Source: an uncultured Treponema sp. (GTDB lineage Bacteria; Spirochaetota; Spirochaetia; Treponematales; Treponemataceae). Taken from it: 54,074 bases of DNA. Under the pieces are notes generated by a model, which worked only from the letters and a program-made list of their open reading frames with translations, had not been told where the DNA came from and did not search any database. Position numbers and translations under genes: made by a program. How positions within the stretch are numbered: the first letter of the stretch is position 1; each line of letters opens with the position of its first letter. Positions 1 through 7,320 of the stretch are shown one piece after another. Location: contig CAMHMJ010000022.1 in the NCBI GenBank assembly GCA_946186185.1, forward strand, positions 1 to 54,074, in the 5' to 3' direction.

Positions 1-3
1 AAA

Positions 4-30
4 AGAACTGTTCAATTATAGAACAGTTCT
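4..30 (-). terminator. Hairpin at window edge, likely terminator
   Basis: Perfect 10-bp inverted repeat (4-13 with 21-30, agaactgttc / gaacagttct) with a 7-nt loop. Read on the minus strand it runs into T residues at the window edge. It sits just beyond the partial copy of the tmRNA 3' end (36-55), as the true tmRNA terminator sits beyond the real 3' end. The edge cuts off the T-tract, so termination is inferred. Confidence 0.5.
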
Positions 31-35
31 AAAAA

Positions 36-55
36 TTGGAGATGGGGGGAATTGA
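36..55 (-). repeat. 20-bp partial copy of the tmRNA 3' end
   Basis: Positions 36-55 are identical to 236-255, which encode the acceptor stem and part of the T-arm of the tmRNA. The two copies lie exactly 200 bp apart in the same orientation. Duplicated 3' ends of ssrA are the usual footprint of integrative elements, which use tmRNA 3' ends as attachment sites, so this may be an attachment-site remnant. No integrase is in the window. Confidence 0.6.
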
Positions 56-174
56 CCCGCCTTCAGTCGCATACTTCCTGTATGCTCCTTCAGGCCATCT
101 TCGCTCGCTTCCGCCGCCATCCGTGGCGGCTCTTCCTCGCACCTGCTCGGCGCTCGCTTCGCGGGGTTCAATTC
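48..174. repeat. GC-rich hairpin-rich element bounded by T-arm-like inverted repeats
   Basis: The segment starts with ggaattgacccgc and ends with gcggggttcaattcc, which are near-perfect inverse complements. Inside are two strong hairpins: gcatac/gtatgc near 70-86 and ccgccat/gtggcgg near 112-130. Both ends resemble the tmRNA T-arm. It has no convincing coding capacity. It looks like a palindromic mobile or structural element inserted next to the tmRNA 3'-end copy. Confidence 0.45.
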
Positions 175-200
175 CTTCGATTAATATTTAATTTATTGTT

Positions 201-233
201 AAAAAATTAAGACTCTTGATTACCAAGAGTCTT
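201..233 (-). terminator. Rho-independent terminator of tmRNA
   Basis: A 10-bp perfect stem (209-218 with 224-233, aagactcttg / caagagtctt) is followed on the minus strand by AATTTTTT (201-208). It lies 3 nt beyond the mature tmRNA 3' end, so it is the expected transcription stop. Confidence 0.85.
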
Positions 234-236
234 ATT

Positions 237-610
237 TGGAGATGGGGGGAATTGAACCCCCGTCCGGGTGCGTAAACCAAGTACGTCTACAGGTTTAGTT
301 ATGCGAGGTATTTGTCGGGAAAAGGTAGCAGCATAACAAGCGTCTTTTCCGTATTCTGACTAAATGTCATGCAGTGCGGCCAGACGCGCATTGCATCGAG
401 TCCCTGTTGGCGTCAGAAGTCTCTGGAGTTAGGAACAGCACCCCAGAGGTTCCGTGCACTGCTTACGCAGCGAGTGCAAACTGTTCTTCAGAAGAATCTT
501 CTTCTTCTTTTCTGTTGAAGATTGCAGTTATTTTTTTTGTCAGCTTAAGGCGCCTTCACACCTGCCTGCTGTAAATGCTTTCCCGCATCCGTCGAAACCG
601 GTGCACCCCC
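237..610 (-). ncRNA. ssrA: Transfer-messenger RNA (tmRNA)
   Basis: tmRNA rescues ribosomes stalled on broken mRNA by adding a degradation tag. The minus strand reads GGGGGUGCACCGGUUUCGACG at the 5' end (610 downward), the conserved tmRNA start. The 3' end carries GGUUCAAUUCC in the T-arm and CAUCUCC as the acceptor strand. The 5' GGGGGUG pairs fully with CAUCUCC, counting G-U pairs. CCA is not encoded and must be added. The tag reading frame lies at 463-525: resume codon GCA, 20 residues AIFNRKEEED-SSEEQFALAA, then TAA. The ALAA ending matches known tags; the exact resume codon is an inference from the upstream UAACU context. A consensus promoter lies upstream and a terminator downstream, so it is a single-gene unit divergent from flgF. 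The predicted precursor carries about 10 extra 5' nt for RNase P to remove. Confidence 0.93.
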
Positions 611-627
611 GAAAACTTTACTACAGT

Positions 628-656
628 AATATAACGACGAATTATCCAGGCGTCAA
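628..656 (-). promoter_or_regulatory. Sigma-70-type promoter of ssrA
   Basis: On the minus strand TTGACG (651-656) and TATATT (628-633) are separated by exactly 17 nt. Initiation would fall about 10 nt before the mature tmRNA 5' end at 610. Confidence 0.8.
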
Positions 657-660
657 GCAA

Positions 661-730
661 AATGCGGGCAAAAAAAATCTGTTTGTGACTGTCGCGAAAG
701 CGGCATTTAATAAGTTCCTTTGCCACAAAC
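661..730. repeat. 70-bp hairpin repeat, copy 1
   Basis: Nearly identical to 2622-2691, running from a(g)atgcgggcaaaaaaa to ttgccacaaac. Inverted ends gtttgtg/cacaaac enclose an inner gc-rich hairpin around cgcgaaagcg. It sits in the gap between the ssrA promoter and flgF. It is a dispersed intergenic repeat and part of the larger palindromic element described at 2595-2835. Confidence 0.7.
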
Positions 731-793
731 ACTATAAATAGTCCTAAATAATTTTCCTGAAATTCCGAAAATCAAAATAACGGAGGCACTTTA

Positions 794-1597
794 ATGATTC
801 GTGGCTGGTATACAGGGGCATCGGGAATGAATGCCCAGCAGAACAGACTGGATGCTATTTCTAACAATCTTGCGAATGTTGATACTGCGGGATACAAAAG
901 GGATGTTGCAGTTTCAAAAAACTTTTCAGAGCTCCTTTTAAGAAGAACAAATTTTGACGGCGTATATCAGACTCCTTTCGGTTCTGCTGATGTGGCTCCG
1001 GTAATCGGAAAGCTTGGTCTTGGAGTTGAAACAAACGAAAACTACACTGATTTTTCTCAAGGGTCCTTTAAACAGACAGACAGAAATACTGATGTTGCTC
1101 TTGGAAGCAAGGGCTTTTTCGTTGTAGAAACACCGACCGGCGAGCGCTATACCCGGGACGGAAGCTTCTACATCGGAAAGGAAGGAATCCTTGAAACAAA
1201 GGAAGGCTTTCCGGTTCTTGGTGAAAACGGCTATATCCGGGTAAAAAATGACAAGTTTACTGTAAACCAGGACGGCATGGTTACAGAGCAGAAGGAAGGT
1301 GAGGTTATCGACCGCTTTAAGGTTGTTCGCTTTGACAATGAGCGTTACCTGAAAAAAATGGGCCAGAACCTTTATTCTGCAAACGATATAACAGGACCTG
1401 CCCACATTGCAGAAGGAAATGAACGCCCTCGCTTTGTTCAGGGCTACATGGAAACCAGCAACGTAAATGTTGTAAACGAGATGGTTCAGATGATTGAAGT
1501 AAACCGTGCTTATGAAGCAAACCAGAAGACGGTTCAGAGTGAGGACAGCATGATGGGAACCTTGTGGACAAAAACTGCTGTTTATAACGGCCGCTAA
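794..1597 (+). CDS. flgF: Flagellar basal-body rod protein FlgF
   Basis: Proximal rod component of the periplasmic flagellum, a structural part of the drive shaft through the peptidoglycan. The 267-aa protein opens with the rod/hook signature (GASGMNAQQNRLDAISNNLAN, residues about 9-29), has the central flagellar-hook domain, and ends with the paired C-terminal helix (VNVVNEMVQMIEVNRAYEAN). It lacks a signal peptide, as expected for type III flagellar export. The start is fixed by GGAGG at 782-786, 7 nt before ATG. flgG follows after a 117-bp gap carrying a hairpin repeat. FlgF and FlgG are close paralogues; the order rod gene, flgG, flgJ supports flgF here. Confidence 0.9.
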   Translation: MIRGWYTGASGMNAQQNRLDAISNNLANVDTAGYKRDVAVSKNFSELLLRRTNFDGVYQTPFGSADVAPVIGKLGLGVETNENYTDFSQGSFKQTDRNTDVALGSKGFFVVETPTGERYTRDGSFYIGKEGILETKEGFPVLGENGYIRVKNDKFTVNQDGMVTEQKEGEVIDRFKVVRFDNERYLKKMGQNLYSANDITGPAHIAEGNERPRFVQGYMETSNVNVVNEMVQMIEVNRAYEANQKTVQSEDSMMGTLWTKTAVYNGR

Positions 1598-1600
1598 ATG

Positions 1601-1690
1601 CGGGTTTTAGGGCAGAGCAGCCTGGCTGCGGAGCCCTAGGCGAGGGGGTAGGCCGCAACGAAGTGCGGCCGAGGGGCAGGCGCCCCTTTA
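1601..1690 (+). repeat. Three-hairpin intergenic element, copy A (flgG leader)
   Basis: Related to 51780-51878. It opens with cgggttttagggcag and folds into three successive hairpins: agggc...gccct enclosing gcag-cctg-gctgc; ggccgca...tgcggcc; and ggggc-aggc-gcccc. The third stem differs in sequence from copy B yet keeps pairing, suggesting selection on RNA structure. It fills the flgF-flgG gap and ends about 25 nt before the flgG start. Confidence 0.6.
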
Positions 1691-1714
1691 GATGAAAATA
1701 ATTTGGAGTAATAT

Positions 1715-2509
1715 ATGGTAAGAAGTTTGTGGACAGCAGCAACAGGAATGAACGGACAGCAGTCTCAGATTGATGCAATTTCAAATAACCTTTCAAATGT
1801 AAATACAACCGGCTACAAGCAGCAGAGAGTTGAATTTGAAGATTTGATTTACCAGAATATCAAGCTTGCGGGAACTCCTGCAACTGAAGACACTGTAACT
1901 CCTGTGGGAATTCAGCAGGGAAGCGGTGTTCGTGTTGCGGCAACCCAGCGAATTATGAGTCAGGGTTCTTTGCAGAATACCGGCGTAGACACTGATGTTG
2001 CAATCGTGGGTGAAGGATTTTTCCGTGTTCAGAAATACGACGGAAGTTATGCCTATACCCGTGACGGTTCTCTGAAGGTTGATTCCAACGGACAGCTTGT
2101 GACCTCAAACGGAAATAGAATTTTACCGGAAATTATTCTTCCTGAGGGCTATGATGTTTCTACAATGAACATTACCCAGACCGGTAAGGTAAGTGTAAAG
2201 GTTTACGGAGGTAACGAACCGGTTGAAGTAGGACAGCTTGAGCTTTTCCGCTTCCCGAATGCGGTAGGTCTTTCTGCTGACGGTGACAATATGTATGTTC
2301 AGACTGCAGCAAGCGGTAAGGCTTTCGGCGGTACTCCGGGATACGAAGGCTTCGGTGACACCCGCCACAAGTTCCTTGAAATGAGCAACGTTTCCGTTGT
2401 AAACGAAATGACCCAGATGATCGTTGCTCAGCGCGCCTACGAGTTCAACAGTAAGGCCATCCAGACCAGCGACAACATGCTCTCAACAGCAGTGAACCTG
2501 AAGAGATAG
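1715..2509 (+). CDS. flgG: Flagellar basal-body distal rod protein FlgG
   Basis: Distal rod subunit of the flagellum, exported by the flagellar type III apparatus. 264 aa, normal family length. The N-terminus reads MVRSLWTAATGMNGQQSQID, followed by AISNNLSNVNTTGYK, the conserved rod motif. GVDTDVAIVGEGFF is the central signature, and the C-terminus carries MSNVSVVNEMTQMIVAQRAYEFN. Start chosen from TTTGGAG 7-10 nt upstream of ATG. It lies in one orientation with flgF and flgJ and is followed by a strong terminator, so flgF-flgG is probably one transcript. FlgG in spirochaetes assembles inside the periplasm. Confidence 0.95.
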   Translation: MVRSLWTAATGMNGQQSQIDAISNNLSNVNTTGYKQQRVEFEDLIYQNIKLAGTPATEDTVTPVGIQQGSGVRVAATQRIMSQGSLQNTGVDTDVAIVGEGFFRVQKYDGSYAYTRDGSLKVDSNGQLVTSNGNRILPEIILPEGYDVSTMNITQTGKVSVKVYGGNEPVEVGQLELFRFPNAVGLSADGDNMYVQTAASGKAFGGTPGYEGFGDTRHKFLEMSNVSVVNEMTQMIVAQRAYEFNSKAIQTSDNMLSTAVNLKR

Positions 2510-2532
2510 TAAGTAATAAGATGTAAAATATT

Positions 2533-2567
2533 AGACCGTCGAGTTTAGACTACGACGGTCTTTTTTT
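2533..2567 (+). terminator. Rho-independent terminator after flgG
   Basis: Stem gaccgtcg (2534-2541) pairs with cgacggtc (2553-2560), followed by seven T residues (2561-2567). It separates flgG from the downstream repeat element and flgJ. Confidence 0.9.
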
Positions 2568-2594
2568 ATGGCGAAGGTTGAATTTGCATACGAT

Positions 2595-2835
2595 AAAACA
2601 AAATTGGCGGGAGGGTAGCGAGATGCGGGCAAAAAAACTCTGTTTGTGGCTGCCGCGCTAGCGGCATTTAATGAGTTCCCTTGCCACAAACATAGGGAGC
2701 GACGGCTGAAAGCCGACAAAATGCTCCAGTGGAGCATTTTGAGCGAGTCTCCGAGCAACTGTGTTGCGAAGGCGACTTAGCACGCTAGCGTGCGGTTTTG
2801 ACCCGCAGACCGCGACCGTTAGCCAATTTTGTTTT
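2595..2835. repeat. 241-bp nested-palindrome MITE-like element
   Basis: This fills most of the 401-bp gap between flgG and flgJ. Its ends are a perfect 14-bp inverted repeat (aaaacaaaattggc 2595-2608; gccaattttgtttt 2822-2835). Internal hairpins are tgtttgtggc...gccacaaaca (2641-2692) enclosing gccgcgctagcggc, cggctgaaagccg, aaaatgctcc-agt-ggagcatttt, and cacgctagcgtg. No credible ORF is present. The sub-segment 2622-2691 recurs at 661-730, and the right end 2797-2831 recurs at 23750-23784, so this is a multicopy family. No flanking target duplication is obvious. Confidence 0.75.
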
Positions 2836-2910
2836 TGTTCCAATAAAATTCAGCATTCGACATATTAAGAAAATTTCCAGCTTTCCGATAATTCTACTAT
2901 AGAGGTCACT

Positions 2911-3513
2911 ATGAATTTTAATCTGGTAAATTCTGCTTTTTCAAGCACTAACGCAATTACAAGTCAGGTTTCTACAAAACTCAATCAGGAAAACGGAAAG
3001 TTTGAAGATTTGATTAAAGCCATAAAAGCCAGGGAAGAAAACTCTCTCGAAAATACACGAATGCCGGACGCTAAAGTGGCAGGGGTTGTGAGGGGAACTG
3101 CGGCAGGCGAAACAAACGCTGGTGTACCTAATTCAACCCTTGCTTCAAGCCAGATTATAAGTGACGGACGTCTTTCTGGAGATGTGAAAAGTGGATTTGC
3201 CGGAAGCTTTACTTCTGCCGGTGACAAAAGCGCCCTGCCTTCCGGAGCGGCTGCAAATCAGGCAAACAGCCATGTTCAGGCAAAAAAAATCGATAAAACT
3301 TCAAAGCTGTATGAAAAATCCATGGAGCTTGAAAGCTATTTTGTAAAGCAGATGCTTTCTGAAATGCGGAAAACCGTGAACAAGTCCTCCCTGGGTGGCG
3401 GCGGTTTTGCAGGAGAAATGTATCAGGATATGCTTTACGAAGAATACGCCGCCAGCATGACCAAAAATGCCGGCTTCGGACTTGCCGACCAGATTTACCT
3501 GAGCCTGGTTTAA
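2911..3513 (+). CDS. flgJ: Rod-binding protein, FlgJ N-terminal domain only
   Basis: Likely rod-cap or rod-assembly chaperone for the flagellum. The 200-aa protein has the rod-binding domain at the C-terminal half (residues about 128-200): SMELESYFVKQMLSEMRKTV, then GGGFAGEMYQDMLYEEYAASM and a final GLADQIYLSL. The first 125 residues are Ser/Ala/Gly-rich and variable. The muramidase domain found in enterobacterial FlgJ is absent, as in other spirochaetes. The start has GAGG (2903-2906) upstream of ATG. It is separated from flgG by a terminator and a repeat element, so it may have its own promoter. It is followed by a strong terminator. Confidence 0.85.
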   Translation: MNFNLVNSAFSSTNAITSQVSTKLNQENGKFEDLIKAIKAREENSLENTRMPDAKVAGVVRGTAAGETNAGVPNSTLASSQIISDGRLSGDVKSGFAGSFTSAGDKSALPSGAAANQANSHVQAKKIDKTSKLYEKSMELESYFVKQMLSEMRKTVNKSSLGGGGFAGEMYQDMLYEEYAASMTKNAGFGLADQIYLSLV

Positions 3514-3520
3514 TTATTTT

Positions 3521-3552
3521 TGACCGTCGGTTGCCACCGGCGGCTTTTTTTT
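3521..3552 (+). terminator. Rho-independent terminator after flgJ
   Basis: Stem ccgtcggt (3524-3531) with accggcgg (3536-3543), 8 bp including one G-T, 4-nt loop, then eight T residues (3545-3552). Confidence 0.9.
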
Positions 3553-3612
3553 GAAAATCCAGTTAGAAGGCTGCCGCCCTTTCAAACTCCTTCTGTAACA
3601 AATCTCTCGTTC

Positions 3613-3640
3613 TTTACTTTTGTTAATAAACCGTTATAAT
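3613..3640 (+). promoter_or_regulatory. Promoter of lipoprotein triad 1
   Basis: TTTACT (3613-3618), 16-nt spacer, perfect TATAAT (3635-3640). It follows the flgJ terminator and precedes the 3678 start by about 30 nt, so it should drive the three-gene lipoprotein operon. Confidence 0.6.
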
Positions 3641-3677
3641 ATTATGGGTTTACTGTGGAGTTTTGGAGTGGGGATTT

Positions 3678-6600
3678 GTGAAAAGTTTACTGCATGCTAA
3701 AAAAACTTTTTCTCATTTTTCAGGCAGAAATATCTGCCCGCTGTCTCTTTTACTTTTCTTTATTTTTTCTGCCTTTCTAAGTTCCTGCGATGTTACTGCC
3801 GGCGGAAACCTTGTTGAACAGATTAAGACTGACATTTCAACCACATACACTTTTTTCTCCGACACACCGGCTGAAGAAAACGAATCCCGCACTGTTGTGC
3901 AGGAAGACGAAATCATAAAGGAAACAAAGACCTTCCAGATTGGAAAAACCTATTCTTCTTCAAGCTTTCCAGCCTTTACCATGGAGGACTACGACCTTCT
4001 GGGCTGGAAGTACCTTAAAAATCCCCTTCGGAATCAGAATACGGTTCCTTCAAACTTTATTCTGGATCAGAGCCAGCATATTGTGCGTTTTACCGCAACT
4101 CCTCAGCCGGCATACATTGTTGCAGAGTGGAAGACCAGCGGCTACCACACCATAAGTTTTGTAACGGGAATTGAAAGCGAAAACGACCCCTATAATCTTA
4201 CTCCGGTTTCCGTGCTTCACGGGGAAAAGGCTTCGTCTTCAATGACTGAACTTCCGACCCTGACTCGGGAAGGCTACAATTTTAAGGGCTGGTATACTTC
4301 TTCCGACGGTGGAAAAACACTTTCTGAAAGCCAGTTCGACCTTGATTCAATAATAAAGAAAAATACAACCCTTTATGCAAAGTGGGAAATAATTGAATAT
4401 ACCATCCACTATGAGCTTTCAGGCGGTGAGTGGAAGGACGATTTTGTTCCAAAAACTACATTTACAATAGAAGAATCCGTTACTCTTCCTGACTCAGAAA
4501 AAATTACTAAGCCGGGCTGGGGCTTTATGGGCTGGTATGCAACAGACACTCCATCTGAGGAGGACAAGCCTGTTTCTGTAATTAAAAAGGGTACCACCGG
4601 CGATGTATGGCTTTATGCCTATTTTGTGGAAGGCGCCGTAAACTATAAGGTTGAACACAAGTGCCAGAAGCTGAATGAGGCCGAAACCTCAGTTATTGAC
4701 GAATACGAAACTGTTTACACTCAGACTTTGAACGGAAAAATCGGCGGACAGACAACCGCTGAAGCCTTAGACTACGAAGGCTTTGAAGTTTCTTCGACAA
4801 AAACTCTTGAGCAGGCAGTAATTCTAGAAGACGGCTCTACGGTTGTTACGGTTTATTACGACCGTAAAACCATAACTTACACTTTCAATTGTGCTGAAAA
4901 CGGCTGGTGGGAAGGCGAAGAAAATAACCACGGCTCAAAGTCTTTTGAAGGGGCTTACGGTACGGTTTTCGATTCGGCGACTTTGCTTTCTACCCCTGAA
5001 AAGCGGGGTGCCACATTTAACGGATGGAAGGCTTCCGTTTCTTCAGTGTCTGAAATTCCGGAAAAGTTCGGCTCTTTTGACATTACATTTACCCCGCAGT
5101 TTAATGACATCAAGTGCACTGTTTTGTTCGAAGTAAACGGACACAGTTCCGTTTCTATTGCAGGAAGCGAAGTGACCTTCGGAGAAAAAGTTTCTGAGCC
5201 GGACACTTCTCTTACCGCTTCCGACGGCTATGAATTTGAAGGCTGGTACCGCTCCGATGACGGCGGAAACACACTTTATCTTGAACCGTACGATTTTACT
5301 TCACCTGTTGAAGAGGATTTTACCCTTTACGCAAAATGGACGCTGTATCATACGGTGACCTTTAAGGGACGAAAAAACGGAGCCGAAAATACCACTCTTG
5401 GAAGCCTTAAAGTGGAGCACGGCAAAAAAATTACAAGTGTTCCGGACTTTGCCACAAAGGACGGGGAATACTGCTTTATCCACTGGTCAGAAAACTCCGA
5501 TGGAAGCGGTGAACTGGATGTGTATAACCAGACTGTCACTTCAGACCTGGTAATTTATTCCCTGTGGGAAATTGGAGTTCACATTACCTTCAATAAGAAC
5601 GACGGTTCCGGGGTAAGTGAAGAAATTCCCTGCCTGAGCGGAGAAAATTACCAGCTTTTGAACGCTGATTACGGAATATTTGAAGCCGTTGAAGACCAGG
5701 AGCAGTATTTCTGGGGCTGGGCAACGGACCCTGATGCCGCGGAACCGGAATATCTTCCTGGTGAAGAGCTCACGGGGCTCACAAACGATACTGTTCTGTA
5801 TGCCCTCTGGAAGGATGCTTCTTACACGGTAACCCTTGTAAACTCCTATAAGACTTCTGAAAAAATCTCCGGCAAGGTTGCCAGCGGTTCAAAGGTCGCC
5901 CTTGAAGCAATTTTGGAGACGGGAGCGGAATTCACCTGCCCGAATGACACCTTTGAACTCAATCGGGCTTCCCTGAATTCATCTTCAAATACGCCGGAAT
6001 ACCTGATTACCGATTCCGTTTCAATTGACCAGGACAAGACCTTCTACTGTTACTGGACCAAGGAAGTTGCCTTTCTTTATAACTACGAAACCGGAAGCGC
6101 AACCGGAAGCGGTGACGAAGCCTTTGCTGCACAGAGTTATGTAAACGGCGGAACAATTTTTGCCGTAAGCGGTACCCCAGTCCGCCAGTACTACGATTTT
6201 ACAGGCTGGTACACAACTTCTGAATGTACCACAGAGGTAGATTTTACCGCTAACAATATCCCGGGCTATGCAATGATAAAAAATCCGAAGGTTTACGCCG
6301 GCTGGAAAGCTAAGGAATACGCCATTAATTTTTACACAAACGGCGGACATTGGCTTACAGGCTTTGATGCTCCGGAAAAATATACAGTTGAAGACCAGAT
6401 TGTTCTTCCGGCAGCTGATAAATGTCTTAGAACCGGCTGGGTGTTAGACAACTGGTATGACAATGAAGATTTTGAAGGGGAATATGTAACTTCGATTCCT
6501 GCAGGTTCTTCAGGTATAAAAAACTTCTGGGCAAAATGGACCCCTGCCAATACAACTTATACCGTGCGCCACTATTTTATGAAAGTAGATGATGAAACCG

Positions 6601-7301
6601 CTTACGAAGAGGACACTTCAAAGAGTTCTACCCCAGGCGGAGTTACCGGAACAATGACCGCAGCTTCTGCCCTGAACATTACAGGTTTTGTTTCTCAGGC
6701 TTTTGACCAGAAGGAGATTGCTGATGACGGTTCAACCGAAATCAGAATTAAATACGACCGTGTTCAGGTAACCTTGAGTTACGATGACAATACCGAGGAA
6801 GAGGTTGTTTCCGTTCCTGCATCTGTTACAAAGCGCTATGGCCAGACCGTAAATGTTGACTTTGGCATAAGCCGGCCGAACTACACTTTAACCGGCTGGA
6901 ATACAAAGGAAGACGGAAGCGGAACCTGGTACAAGAGCGGAGAAACGGAAAGCTTTGCTGCGGGAACTGAAGACATTATTCTGTATGCCCAGTGGCAGGA
7001 AGTGCAGGGGGAGGTGCCTTCGATTACGGTAACCCTGCCTGAATATTCATCGATTAATCTTTCCGTTTCCGGAACAAAAATTGTAGTTTCCAATTCCTCA
7101 GCCTTCTCAAGCCTTGTCTGGTATCTGGACGGGGAAAATATTTCTGAAAATCCGGTTACCGGTGTAACTACAAGCAATATGGGAATGGATATCAATGCTT
7201 CAACCTTTAAGCTTTACGGCGTCCACGATATTTATGTGAAGGCAACGGAAGCGGCAGGCGGAAAAGTTGTAACGGCATTTATTTCCCTGAAGGTGGAATA
7301 A
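3678..7301 (+). CDS. Giant InlB-repeat surface lipoprotein, triad 1
   Basis: A predicted outer-surface or periplasmic lipoprotein of 1207 aa. The signal peptide ends in a lipobox, LSSC with Cys37. The mature start (DVTAGGNLVEQIKTDIS, then YTFF) is nearly the same as in the 31078 paralogue. The body is a chain of about a dozen InlB B-type repeats (Listeria-Bacteroides repeat family), each ending in a form of GW-Y...TLYAKW (for example FKGWYTSSDGG, FEGWYRSDDGG). The C-terminal 90 residues form an Ig-like domain shared with neighbours. Such repeats are known in adhesins and other surface proteins; the ligand is unknown. Start: GTG at 3678, with GGAG and GGGGA upstream (3665-3674), is preferred over TTG at 3663. 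It is first in an operon with two more giant lipoproteins. Confidence 0.85.
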   Translation: MKSLLHAKKTFSHFSGRNICPLSLLLFFIFSAFLSSCDVTAGGNLVEQIKTDISTTYTFFSDTPAEENESRTVVQEDEIIKETKTFQIGKTYSSSSFPAFTMEDYDLLGWKYLKNPLRNQNTVPSNFILDQSQHIVRFTATPQPAYIVAEWKTSGYHTISFVTGIESENDPYNLTPVSVLHGEKASSSMTELPTLTREGYNFKGWYTSSDGGKTLSESQFDLDSIIKKNTTLYAKWEIIEYTIHYELSGGEWKDDFVPKTTFTIEESVTLPDSEKITKPGWGFMGWYATDTPSEEDKPVSVIKKGTTGDVWLYAYFVEGAVNYKVEHKCQKLNEAETSVIDEYETVYTQTLNGKIGGQTTAEALDYEGFEVSSTKTLEQAVILEDGSTVVTVYYDRKTITYTFNCAENGWWEGEENNHGSKSFEGAYGTVFDSATLLSTPEKRGATFNGWKASVSSVSEIPEKFGSFDITFTPQFNDIKCTVLFEVNGHSSVSIAGSEVTFGEKVSEPDTSLTASDGYEFEGWYRSDDGGNTLYLEPYDFTSPVEEDFTLYAKWTLYHTVTFKGRKNGAENTTLGSLKVEHGKKITSVPDFATKDGEYCFIHWSENSDGSGELDVYNQTVTSDLVIYSLWEIGVHITFNKNDGSGVSEEIPCLSGENYQLLNADYGIFEAVEDQEQYFWGWATDPDAAEPEYLPGEELTGLTNDTVLYALWKDASYTVTLVNSYKTSEKISGKVASGSKVALEAILETGAEFTCPNDTFELNRASLNSSSNTPEYLITDSVSIDQDKTFYCYWTKEVAFLYNYETGSATGSGDEAFAAQSYVNGGTIFAVSGTPVRQYYDFTGWYTTSECTTEVDFTANNIPGYAMIKNPKVYAGWKAKEYAINFYTNGGHWLTGFDAPEKYTVEDQIVLPAADKCLRTGWVLDNWYDNEDFEGEYVTSIPAGSSGIKNFWAKWTPANTTYTVRHYFMKVDDETAYEEDTSKSSTPGGVTGTMTAASALNITGFVSQAFDQKEIADDGSTEIRIKYDRVQVTLSYDDNTEEEVVSVPASVTKRYGQTVNVDFGISRPNYTLTGWNTKEDGSGTWYKSGETESFAAGTEDIILYAQWQEVQGEVPSITVTLPEYSSINLSVSGTKIVVSNSSAFSSLVWYLDGENISENPVTGVTTSNMGMDINASTFKLYGVHDIYVKATEAAGGKVVTAFISLKVE

Positions 7302-7320
7302 GGGAGTGAAGGGTGATTTT

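Noticed and set aside
374..741. Two short plus-strand open frames
   Set aside because: They lie over the tmRNA and a hairpin repeat, and the RNA evidence on the opposite strand is far stronger.
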